In this document: in pieces, positions 1 through 5,338 of the stretch
Layout: each line of letters opens with the position of its first letter
Position numbering within the stretch: position 1 is the stretch's first letter
Assembly (NCBI GenBank): GCA_003648675.1
Contig: QMPS01000076.1
Span: forward strand, 1 to 5,338
Length of the DNA: 5,338 nucleotides
Origin: Aquificota bacterium
GTDB taxonomy: Bacteria; Thermosulfidibacterota; Thermosulfidibacteria; Thermosulfidibacterales; B14-G1
Direction of reading: 5' to 3'
Made by a program: the position numbers and the translations under genes
Notes under the pieces: generated by a model
Told to the model about the DNA's origin: nothing
Database searches by the model: none
Seen by the model: only the letters and a program-made list of their open reading frames with translations

Positions 1-99
1 ACCCTAAAGATACCCACCAGTTACGTGCCTTTCCTAGAATTCGCCATCTTGGTCTTTATCCTCATCGTAAAACCCACAGGCCTACTGGCCAGGAGATAG
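1..99 (+). CDS. livH: LivH-type branched-chain amino acid ABC permease, C-terminal fragment
   Basis: Seen: frame 1 is open from the window edge to TAG at 97-99 and encodes 32 residues. A hydrophobic run (VPFLEFAILVFILIV) is followed by KPTGLLARR at the very C terminus. Known: LivH-family permeases end with a last transmembrane helix followed by a short basic tail containing a 'P-TGL-G/A' motif, and livH normally sits directly upstream of livM, as here. LivH is an inner-membrane subunit that pairs with LivM to form the translocation channel of HAAT importers. The 5' part lies outside the window, so length, start and substrate-related features cannot be judged. The stop codon lies 4 nt before the livM start, and the Shine-Dalgarno of livM (AGGAG, 91-95) is inside this gene's last codons, implying translational coupling. 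The identification rests on the short C terminus plus synteny. Confidence 0.8.
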   Translation, partial: TLKIPTSYVPFLEFAILVFILIVKPTGLLARR

Positions 100-103
100 A
101 ACC

Positions 104-1066
104 ATGGGCAAAGGAAAAACCCTCTTCTGGCTCATTCCTGTACTACTGATCATCGTACTCATTCCCCCCGTTACCGGCTCTGTCACCACCCGAGAAGGGG
201 TCTTTCTCATCCTCATGTATGTCACCCTGGCGGTGAGCTTGAACATCATTCTGGGATACACGGGGTACGTAAGCTTCGGGCACATCGTCTTTTACGGCAT
301 AGGGGGATACGTGGCCTTTTACCTAATGAAGTTCCACGGGATTCACCTCATACCCGCCATGATCCTGGGGGGTGTGGGAGCTGCCATGGCCGCCTTCGCC
401 CTGGGAGAGGCAGTCCTCAGACTTCGAGGGGCCTTCTTCGCCATAGCCACCATCGGTGTCAACGAGGCGGTAAAGGCCCTGGTGAATAACCTGAACTTCA
501 TAGGGGGCGCTGAAGGCCTCTTTTTCAACTTCAGGATCTATAAAGCCTATGGAGGAGCAGCCAGGGCCATCTGGTTCTCTTACTACACCATGGCAGCCCT
601 CACCATCATCACAGTCATTGCCGCATACCTTATTAAAAAGTCCAAGTTTGGCCTGGGCCTCATGGCCATTAGAGAAGACGAAGACGCTGCCATCATTCTG
701 GGAGTTAACGCAAAGAGATACAAAAGTTTAGCCTATGCCGCATCGGCCTTCTTCCCGGGGATGGTAGGCGCTGTCTTCTTCTTCAAAGCTGGCAACATCG
801 AGCCCCACGACGCTTTTCACCTCATCAAATCCATCGAGATGATCTTCATGGTGATGCTGGGAGGCTACGGCAACGTAACGGGAGCTGTAACCGGCGCCTT
901 GGTCTATGAAAGGCTAAAGGGATTCCTCCTGGTAAATCCCCTCTTCAAGAATCTGCACATGGCCATTTCAGGGGTGATTCTCCTGCTCATCGTTCTCTTC
1001 ACGCCACAGGGCATCATCGGTTTCATTAGAGAAAAGTCCAAGAAACTCAGGGAGATACTAGAATGA
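104..1066 (+). CDS. livM: LivM-type branched-chain amino acid ABC transporter permease
   Basis: Inner-membrane permease that pairs with LivH to form the channel of a HAAT-family importer. The protein is 320 aa, a usual length for LivM. Seen: an N-terminal hydrophobic helix (about 7-24); the family block SLNIILGYTGYVSFGH at 45-60 followed by a Gly-rich helix (65-72); RLRGAFFAIATIG at 106-118; a cytoplasmic coupling loop FGLGLMAIREDEDAA (181-195) followed by LGV, which corresponds to the EAA-like contact with the ATPases; SIEMIFMVMLGGYGN at 242-256; and a last helix ending near FTPQGIIGF before a basic tail. Start: ATG at 104 with AGGAG at 91-95 (8-nt spacer), 4 nt after the livH stop. Its stop overlaps the livG start as ATGA (1063-1066). 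The family assignment is secure. The substrate is not readable from the permease. Confidence 0.95.
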   Translation: MGKGKTLFWLIPVLLIIVLIPPVTGSVTTREGVFLILMYVTLAVSLNIILGYTGYVSFGHIVFYGIGGYVAFYLMKFHGIHLIPAMILGGVGAAMAAFALGEAVLRLRGAFFAIATIGVNEAVKALVNNLNFIGGAEGLFFNFRIYKAYGGAARAIWFSYYTMAALTIITVIAAYLIKKSKFGLGLMAIREDEDAAIILGVNAKRYKSLAYAASAFFPGMVGAVFFFKAGNIEPHDAFHLIKSIEMIFMVMLGGYGNVTGAVTGALVYERLKGFLLVNPLFKNLHMAISGVILLLIVLFTPQGIIGFIREKSKKLREILE

Positions 1067-1821
1067 TCCTCCAAACAGAAGACGTGACAAAAACCTTTGG
1101 AGGCTTGGTGGCCCTAAGCGACGTCACCTTCCAGGTAGAAGAAGGAGAAATCTTGGGAATCATCGGGCCCAACGGAGCAGGGAAAACCACCCTGTTCAAC
1201 GCCATAAGCGGGGTCTTCAAGATTGACAAGGGACGGGTGAAGTTTAAAGGCAAGGACATCACCTCCCTTCCCCCCAATGCCCGAGCCAGACTGGGTATTG
1301 CTCGAACCCACCAGATCGTTAAGCCCCTCAACGACCTTACCGTTGTGGAAAACGTCATGGTGGGCGCCTGCTTTGGTAAAGGCAACGCCAGCCTGCCCGA
1401 AGCCCGGAAAAAGGCCCAAGAGGTTCTGGAATTTGTAGGGCTGGCAGAAAAGGGCGAAATTCTGGCGGGCAAACTCAACGTGCCTGAAAAGAAACGCTTG
1501 GAGATGGCCCGAGCCTTAGCCTCCGACCCAGACGTCATCCTGCTAGACGAGGTGCTAGCGGGTTTGAATCCCATGGAGCTCTCCAGTATGCTGGAGGTGG
1601 TCAAGGCCATAAAGGAGAAAGGCATCACCATCCTAATGATAGAGCACCTAATGCACGCCATCATGAACGTCTCAGATAGGGTCATGGCCCTGGTTTACGG
1701 GCGGAAAATCTCCGAAGGAACCCCTGAAGAAGTGGCCAACGATCCTCAAGTGGTGGAAGCCTACCTAGGCGATCCCGATTTGGCGCTGAAACTCTTGAAG
1801 GACAAGAGGAGGAGTGGATAA
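1063..1821 (+). CDS. livG: LivG-type ABC ATPase, first copy, with atypical signature motif
   Basis: Cytoplasmic ATP-binding subunit expected to pair with LivF under LivH/LivM; 252 aa, normal for LivG. Seen: Walker [10 protein letters not shown] (35-43); Q-loop region RTHQIVKPL (81-89), where LivG usually has RTFQ; LTVVENVMVGA (92-102); signature region LNVPEKKRLEMARAL (138-152); Walker B VILLDEV (158-164) with Glu163 as the expected catalytic base; D-loop AGLNP (166-170); switch His195 in MIEH; and the typical C-terminal VVEAYLG. The signature lacks the Gly of LSGGQ: Pro141 stands where the second copy (3784-4524) has Gly. This may weaken the ATP site made with the Walker A of LivF, but the rest of the fold is intact, so it reads as functional. 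Start ATG 1063 overlaps the livM stop by 4 nt, with GGGAG at 1050-1054. The stop TAA shares one base with the livF start. Confidence 0.93.
   Translation: MILQTEDVTKTFGGLVALSDVTFQVEEGEILGIIGPNGAGKTTLFNAISGVFKIDKGRVKFKGKDITSLPPNARARLGIARTHQIVKPLNDLTVVENVMVGACFGKGNASLPEARKKAQEVLEFVGLAEKGEILAGKLNVPEKKRLEMARALASDPDVILLDEVLAGLNPMELSSMLEVVKAIKEKGITILMIEHLMHAIMNVSDRVMALVYGRKISEGTPEEVANDPQVVEAYLGDPDLALKLLKDKRRSG
1807..1814 (+). promoter_or_regulatory. Strong Shine-Dalgarno for the first livF
   Basis: AGGAGGAG lies within the last codons of livG, 6 nt before ATG 1821. It is the best match to the anti-Shine-Dalgarno sequence among the starts in this window. Combined with the TAATG stop/start overlap (1819-1823), it supports both the start choice and efficient coupled or reinitiated translation of livF. 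Confidence 0.8.
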
Positions 1822-2537
1822 TGGCCCAACCAGCATTAAAAGTGGAAAACCTGGAGACGGGATACGGAGAAGTCCAGATTCTATGGGGCATTAATCTAGA
1901 AGTCCCCGTGGGAAACCTCACCACCATCCTAGGGGCCAACGGTGCGGGTAAAACCACCCTCCTTAGAGCCATAACGGGCATCCTCCCCGTGTGGAAAGGA
2001 AAAGTCACCTTCCAGGGAGAGGACATCACCCGCCTCTCCCCCCACGAGAGGGCCACTAAGGGGCTAATCATGATACCCGAAGGCAGGATGATCTTCCCTG
2101 AAATGACGGTTCTAGAGAACCTGGAGATGGGAGCTTTCAACAAAAAGGCTAGGACCAACTTGAAGAAAAATATGGAACACGCCATAGCCCTCTTCCCCAG
2201 GCTAGAAGAACGCCTATCCCAGAGAGCCGGCACCCTCAGCGGAGGCGAGCAGCAGATGCTGGCCATCGCCAGGGGACTCATGGCCGACCCCCAAGTGCTC
2301 ATCTTCGACGAACCCAGCCTGGGCCTAGCCCCCAAACTGGTGATAGAAGTCTTCGAGACCATCCAGAAACTCAAAGAAGAAGGCATAACCATGCTCCTGG
2401 TAGAGCAGAACGCCCATCTATCTCTGGCCATCACCGACTATGCCTACGTATTGGCCGAAGGGAAGGTGGCCATGGAGGGCAGAGGAGAAGAGCTGGAAGA
2501 ATCGGAAGAAGTGAAAAAGGCATATTTGGGTGTCTAA
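1821..2537 (+). CDS. livF: LivF-type ABC ATPase, first copy
   Basis: Second cytoplasmic ATPase of the HAAT importer, the expected partner of the LivG encoded just upstream; 238 aa, normal for LivF. Seen: Walker A GANGAGKTT (38-46); the LivF hallmark IPEGRMIFPEMTVLENL (85-101); perfect ABC signature LSGGEQQ (139-145); Walker B VLIFDEP (159-165) with Glu164; SLGLAP (166-171); and VEQN (194-197) at the switch region. Gln196 replaces the usual switch His, which is normal for LivF proteins. The C terminus ends KKAYLGV, as the family usually does. Start ATG 1821 overlaps the livG stop by one base. Codons 145-155 are identical at the DNA level to the equivalent part of the second livF (4512-5222). 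The protein is a clear paralogue of that second copy but differs at many other positions. Confidence 0.95.
   Translation: MAQPALKVENLETGYGEVQILWGINLEVPVGNLTTILGANGAGKTTLLRAITGILPVWKGKVTFQGEDITRLSPHERATKGLIMIPEGRMIFPEMTVLENLEMGAFNKKARTNLKKNMEHAIALFPRLEERLSQRAGTLSGGEQQMLAIARGLMADPQVLIFDEPSLGLAPKLVIEVFETIQKLKEEGITMLLVEQNAHLSLAITDYAYVLAEGKVAMEGRGEELEESEEVKKAYLGV
2253..2285 (+). repeat. 33-bp perfect direct repeat, copy 1 (inside first livF)
   Basis: These 33 bases match 4932-4964 exactly and encode QMLAIARGLMA, the segment just after the ABC signature, in both LivF copies. A second, shorter perfect match of 17 bp follows (2307-2323 with 4986-5002), covering Walker B DEPSLG. The flanking codons differ, so this is a local identity inside paralogous genes and not a mobile repeat. 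Confidence 0.95.
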
Positions 2538-2579
2538 AAGCCCCTTCACAAAAAGATACGGGCAGGATAGAGTACAACC
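2538..2579 (+). other. 42-nt intergenic gap between livF and the binding-protein gene
   Basis: This is the only real gap inside the operon. I see no hairpin with a T-run, so no intrinsic terminator. A loose sigma70-like pair, TTCACA (2545-2550) and TAGAGT (2568-2573) with a 17-nt spacer, would start transcription at about the ATG itself, which makes it unconvincing. A weak AGGA (2564-2567) stands 12 nt before the start. Read-through from livF is the simplest view. Confidence 0.6.
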
Positions 2580-3779
2580 ATGAGACCCTCTACCTTGCCC
2601 AGAGTTCTATTTGCAGCAGTCCTGGTCCTTCTCAGCCTGGTCCTTTCCTGGCATAAAGTCCAATCCCAACCCCCAACCTGGAAGGTAGCCATAGTTCTAC
2701 CTATCACAGGGCCCCTAAGCCCCATAGGAGAGAAACTCAAAAGGGGCTATCAACTGGCCCTGAAAGAGGCTCAGAAAAAAGGGCAAAACCTAGAAGTCCT
2801 GTGGGTAGACGAAAAGCTCTTGAGCCAAAAGGAAACCCTCGCAAAGGCTCTCCAAGCACCCCACACCATAGCCATTCTGGGCGCCTACTCCAGTCACGCC
2901 ACTTTCACCCTGGCAGGAATGGCCGAGAGGCTCCGAATCCCCCTTATCATCCCTTCATCTATGGCCGACCGCATCACCCGCCAGGGCTATCAATGGGTCT
3001 TCAGGATCTGCCCATCCAGCAGCCAATATCTGGAGGAGTTCATATCCTACCTCGTCGCCCTCTTCCCCTCTCCTCCCACCACCGCCTTGCTCTATGAGGA
3101 CACACCGTGGGGCCATGAACTCCAGAAGAAGCTCACCAAAATCTTAAAGGAACGGTGGTCCATCCAACCCGTGGCCTTGGTTTACACCCCTGGGGCTAAC
3201 CACTACCCCGAAATCGTAAAAGCGGTGAGGGCAAGAAAGCCCTCCCTTGTTATTCTCGCCTCCTCCGCCACCGACACGGTAGCCCTCTACAAGAACCTAA
3301 AGGCATCAGAAATCCCCTGTCTGGTGGCCAGCTCCGGCATGGGCCTCTCATCCCCCAGCCTTTTAGAAAAGGTCCTACCCCTTGCACCCGGCCTTCTCTT
3401 CCCCTCACCCTGGATACCTCAGGCCAATTGGTCCGGGAACCAGGAATTCGCCATAAAATACAAAGAGGCCTACGGAGAACCGGCAGACTATCACGCAGCA
3501 GAAACATACTCCGCCCTTTCAATTCTCTCTCAAGCCCTGGAAAAGGCAAGGTGTAGCTCCCAGAAGCCTTCCTGCCGAAAGAAAATAAAAAGGATCCTGG
3601 AACATACCACCTTCCCCACTCCCCTGGGCCCGGTGAAGTTTACCAGCAATGAAGGCCACACCCACCAAAACCGACTCCCACCCCTCATCATCCAGATACA
3701 AGGAAGTAAAGCCGTGGTGGTTTCTCCTCCGGAGGGAGCCACGGGGAAAATCCAACTCTCCTCTCATAAGGGAGATTGA
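2580..3779 (+). CDS. Periplasmic substrate-binding protein of a HAAT-type ABC importer (Peripl_BP_6-like)
   Basis: Secreted type I binding protein that would deliver the ligand to LivHM; 399 aa, usual size. Seen: a Sec signal peptide (basic start, hydrophobic core about 9-24, probable cleavage after VQS at 27-29); then WKVAIVLPITGPLSPIG (34-50), the classic first strand and loop; ILGAYSSHAT (99-108), the first ligand-contacting loop of the family; IPLIIPSS (120-127); WVFRICPSS (139-147); TALLYEDTPWG (168-178); PSLVILASSATD (221-232) in lobe 2; AAETYSAL (306-313); and FPTPLGPVKFTSNEG (345-359). There is no lipobox Cys, so it should be a soluble periplasmic protein. Mature-region Cys occur at 144, 247, 325 and 332. 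An in-frame TAG at 2568-2570 makes ATG 2580 the most upstream possible start. Its Shine-Dalgarno is weak. The ligand cannot be told from sequence, so I give no livJ/livK symbol. The stop lies 4 nt before the second livG. Confidence 0.9.
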   Translation: MRPSTLPRVLFAAVLVLLSLVLSWHKVQSQPPTWKVAIVLPITGPLSPIGEKLKRGYQLALKEAQKKGQNLEVLWVDEKLLSQKETLAKALQAPHTIAILGAYSSHATFTLAGMAERLRIPLIIPSSMADRITRQGYQWVFRICPSSSQYLEEFISYLVALFPSPPTTALLYEDTPWGHELQKKLTKILKERWSIQPVALVYTPGANHYPEIVKAVRARKPSLVILASSATDTVALYKNLKASEIPCLVASSGMGLSSPSLLEKVLPLAPGLLFPSPWIPQANWSGNQEFAIKYKEAYGEPADYHAAETYSALSILSQALEKARCSSQKPSCRKKIKRILEHTTFPTPLGPVKFTSNEGHTHQNRLPPLIIQIQGSKAVVVSPPEGATGKIQLSSHKGD

Positions 3780-3783
3780 AACC

Positions 3784-4524
3784 ATGCTCTCATCTGCCCC
3801 CATTCTGGAGCTCCAAGGGGTGACTATACGCTTCGGTGGACTTACCGCCGTGGCTCAGGTAGACCTCACCCTCTACGAAGGGGAAATCCTCGGGCTCATA
3901 GGACCCAATGGAGCAGGCAAAACCACCTTATTTAATATAATAGCAGGGTTCCATAAACCCTCTAAAGGGCGCATCCTCTTCAAAGGCAGAGACATCACCG
4001 GCATGAAACCCCACAAGATTTGCAAGCTGGGGGTGGTCAGAACCTTCCAGATTATGAAACCCCTCAAAAAACTGACCACCCTGGAGAACGTCATGGTAGG
4101 GGCCCTGGCAAGGGAGAAGACTATTCCCAGGGTCAGAGAAAAAGCTCAAGAGATCCTCAAACTTACAGGCCTGGACCACAAAGCCTCCCTCCCAGCAGGA
4201 AACCTCACTCCAGGGGAAAAAAAGAGGCTGGAAGTGGCGAGAGCCTTGGCTACAGACCCATCCCTCATCCTTTTGGACGAAGTCATGGGAGGGCTCACAC
4301 CCTCTGAGACCCAGAAGATGCTGAAGCTTCTGAGAAGCCTTCAGAGCCAAGGCATAAGCATGGTGGTGGTGGAACACAACGTCAAAGCCGTCGTCCAACT
4401 GGCCCACAGAATAACGGTCCTCAACTACGGGAAAAAGATAGCTGAAGGCTTGCCCCACGAGGTCCTCAACCACCCCGAAGTAATAGAAGCCTACATGGGA
4501 GAAGAACACCTGTGCTTCAGGTAA
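3784..4524 (+). CDS. livG: LivG-type ABC ATPase, second copy
   Basis: Second LivG paralogue, 246 aa from the chosen start. Seen: Walker [10 protein letters not shown] (40-48); Q-loop RTFQIMKPL (86-94) with the usual Phe; [11 protein letters not shown] (97-107); signature [15 protein letters not shown] (141-155), which keeps the Gly lost in the first copy; Walker B LILLDEV (161-167) with Glu166; D-loop GGLTP (169-173); switch His198 in VEHN; and VIEAYMG near the C terminus. The reading frame stays open upstream to an ATG at 3649, but those 45 codons overlap the binding-protein gene and show no family similarity. ATG 3784 has GGGAG at 3770-3774 and begins where LivG proteins begin. The C terminus is short (EEHLCFR), its last codons lying inside the overlap with the next gene. 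It should pair with the LivF encoded directly downstream. Whether it serves the same LivHM is unknown. Confidence 0.93.
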   Translation: MLSSAPILELQGVTIRFGGLTAVAQVDLTLYEGEILGLIGPNGAGKTTLFNIIAGFHKPSKGRILFKGRDITGMKPHKICKLGVVRTFQIMKPLKKLTTLENVMVGALAREKTIPRVREKAQEILKLTGLDHKASLPAGNLTPGEKKRLEVARALATDPSLILLDEVMGGLTPSETQKMLKLLRSLQSQGISMVVVEHNVKAVVQLAHRITVLNYGKKIAEGLPHEVLNHPEVIEAYMGEEHLCFR

Positions 4525-5222
4525 ACAACCTCCAAGTGGCTCTAGGCGATACCCATGTGCTGAGGGACATCTCCTTCTCAGTGGCAGAGGGCGAGGTAGT
4601 AGCATTGGTGGGAGCCAACGGGGCAGGAAAGACCACCCTATTGAAAACCATCGCCGGCCTCCTCACACCCCTTTCGGGAGAGATACTCTTTCGTGAAGAG
4701 CCCATCCAAGGGCTTCCCCCCCATAAAGTGGCAGAGAAAGGAATAGTGCTGGTACCCGAAGGCAGAAGGGTTTTCCCTCTCATGACTGTGCTGGAGAACC
4801 TCAAAATGGGTGCCTATTTACCACGGGCCAGGGACCGAATCCGGGAGAACCTAGAAAGAACCTGTCGCCTCTTTCCCCTTCTGAGAGAGCGCAAGAACCA
4901 GCGGGCGGGAACCCTGAGTGGAGGAGAACAACAGATGCTGGCCATCGCCAGGGGACTCATGGCCCAGCCCCTCCTCCTGCTACTGGACGAACCCAGCCTG
5001 GGACTGGCCCCCAAGACAGCCCAGCACATCTTTTCCATCATAAAAAGCATCAAAGACCTGGGCACCACTGTGCTATTAGCAGAACAAAACGTCCACCTCA
5101 CCCTCCAAATGGCCGACCGTGCCTGCGTCTTGGAGAACGGGAGAATAGTTCTTCGAGGCCCAGGCCACCAGTTGCTGAGGGATCCCCACGTGAGGGAAGC
5201 CTACCTCGGAGTACCATCATGA
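4512..5222 (+). CDS. livF: LivF-type ABC ATPase, second copy (GTG start)
   Basis: Second LivF paralogue, 236 aa. Seen: Walker A GANGAGKTT (34-42); LVPEGRRVFPLMTVLENL (80-97), the LivF hallmark; signature LSGGEQQ (135-141); Walker B LLLLDEP (155-161) with Glu160; SLGLAP (162-167); AEQN (190-193) with the family-typical Gln in place of the switch His; and the C-terminal REAYLGVPS. Start: GTG at 4512, the only start codon that gives a normal LivF N terminus ([11 protein letters not shown]). It lies inside the second livG, giving a 13-nt overlap, with GGGAG at 4497-4501 and a rather long 10-nt spacer. All ATPase motifs are intact. It forms the natural partner of the preceding LivG and is the last + strand gene in the window. 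No second livH or livM follows within the window. Confidence 0.94.
   Translation: MLQVNNLQVALGDTHVLRDISFSVAEGEVVALVGANGAGKTTLLKTIAGLLTPLSGEILFREEPIQGLPPHKVAEKGIVLVPEGRRVFPLMTVLENLKMGAYLPRARDRIRENLERTCRLFPLLRERKNQRAGTLSGGEQQMLAIARGLMAQPLLLLLDEPSLGLAPKTAQHIFSIIKSIKDLGTTVLLAEQNVHLTLQMADRACVLENGRIVLRGPGHQLLRDPHVREAYLGVPS
4932..4964 (+). repeat. 33-bp perfect direct repeat, copy 2 (inside second livF)
   Basis: This segment is identical to 2253-2285. It encodes codons 141-151 of the second LivF, immediately after the signature motif, and its synonymous positions are the same as in the first copy. Confidence 0.95.
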
Positions 5223-5338
5223 AATCTTCATCACTGGAAGGGATTCACAACCTTTTCCAATGAGCCGCTCTTCAACTTCCCTTCCCAGACGCCAACCCTC
5301 TCGCTTTCAGCACAGCCCTCCTGAAGTCCATCACCCGA
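5217..5338 (-). other. Possible 3' end of a convergent minus-strand gene, frame uncertain
   Basis: No + strand gene is convincing here. The minus strand is purine-rich, like the coding strand of the other genes. Three minus readings exist. One is open from the window edge and ends at 5231 (35 codons, ending VVNPFQ). A second runs from the edge to a stop at 5272-5274 and starts VMDFRRAVLKAR. A third, bounded upstream by a stop at 5307-5309, ends at 5217 and includes GWRLGREVEERLIGKG. The second and third join into one protein-like amphipathic sequence if one frame change occurs near 5300, which would mean a decayed gene or a sequence error. The third reading would overlap the last 6 bases of livF. 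I do not recognise a family in any frame. Confidence 0.25.

Noticed and set aside
1047..2434. Long minus-strand open frames (about 212 and 250 codons) opposite livG and livF
   Set aside because: They are antisense shadows of well-supported ATPase genes. Their translations are rich in Ser, Arg, Pro and Met, with no recognisable domain or upstream Shine-Dalgarno. Similar shadows occur opposite the second livG and livF.
2545..2573. sigma70-like promoter TTCACA, 17-nt spacer, TAGAGT before the binding-protein gene
   Set aside because: The -10 match is weak (4 of 6), and transcription would begin at about the ATG, giving a leaderless message that excludes the AGGA at 2564-2567. Chance is more likely; transcript mapping would decide.
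3649..3783. Upstream in-frame ATG that would extend the second LivG by 45 residues
   Set aside because: The extension overlaps the binding-protein gene by 131 bases, is low in family-like sequence, and lacks a good Shine-Dalgarno. ATG 3784 has GGGAG 9 nt upstream and matches the normal LivG N terminus.
1..5338. Missing switch histidine in both LivF proteins (VEQN and AEQN)
   Set aside because: Gln at this position followed by Asn is usual for LivF, including the E. coli protein as I recall it, so it is not a defect.
5260..5338. + strand ATG-initiated frame running off the right edge (starts MSRSSTS)
   Set aside because: It is very rich in Ser, Pro, Arg and His, lacks a Shine-Dalgarno and looks like the antisense of a minus-strand gene.
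1..5338. RNA genes, CRISPR arrays, insertion sequences or riboswitches
   Set aside because: The window is almost wholly coding. The only gaps are 4, 42, 4 and 116 nt, and none shows tRNA-like folding, terminal inverted repeats, regularly spaced repeats or a known aptamer pattern.

Overview
The window holds most of a branched-chain amino acid-type (HAAT/Liv) ABC importer operon. Everything recognisable is on the + strand and almost without gaps. The order is livH (last 32 codons only), livM (104-1066), livG (1063-1821), livF (1821-2537), a type I periplasmic substrate-binding protein (2580-3779), a second livG (3784-4524) and a second livF (4512-5222). The last 116 bases (5223-5338) carry no clear gene. 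Their minus strand is purine-rich and may be the 3' end of a convergent gene.

How the parts work together: the binding protein would capture a small ligand in the periplasm, in this family typically Leu/Ile/Val, other amino acids, amides, urea or short carboxylates. LivH and LivM form the inner-membrane channel. A LivG/LivF pair on the cytoplasmic face hydrolyses ATP to drive import. What stands out is two ATPase pairs against one visible permease pair, with the binding protein between the two pairs. Junctions of -13 to +4 nt, plus one 42-nt gap without a convincing promoter or terminator, suggest a single co-transcribed and translationally coupled unit.

Organism: not identifiable from the sequence alone. 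The base composition is slightly above 50% G+C by eye, Arg is often AGG/AGA, Ile often ATA, and proteins are Lys/Glu-rich, which resembles many thermophilic bacteria. The binding protein has a plain Sec signal peptide without a lipobox, which favours a diderm (Gram-negative-type) bacterium over a Gram-positive or an archaeon. A Desulfobacterota-like or other thermophilic anaerobe would fit, but this is inference.

I see no clearly new system. The points worth a second look are the duplicated ATPase pair, a degenerate ABC signature in the first LivG, a 33-bp perfect identity between the two livF genes, and the possibly frame-disrupted minus-strand reading at the right edge.
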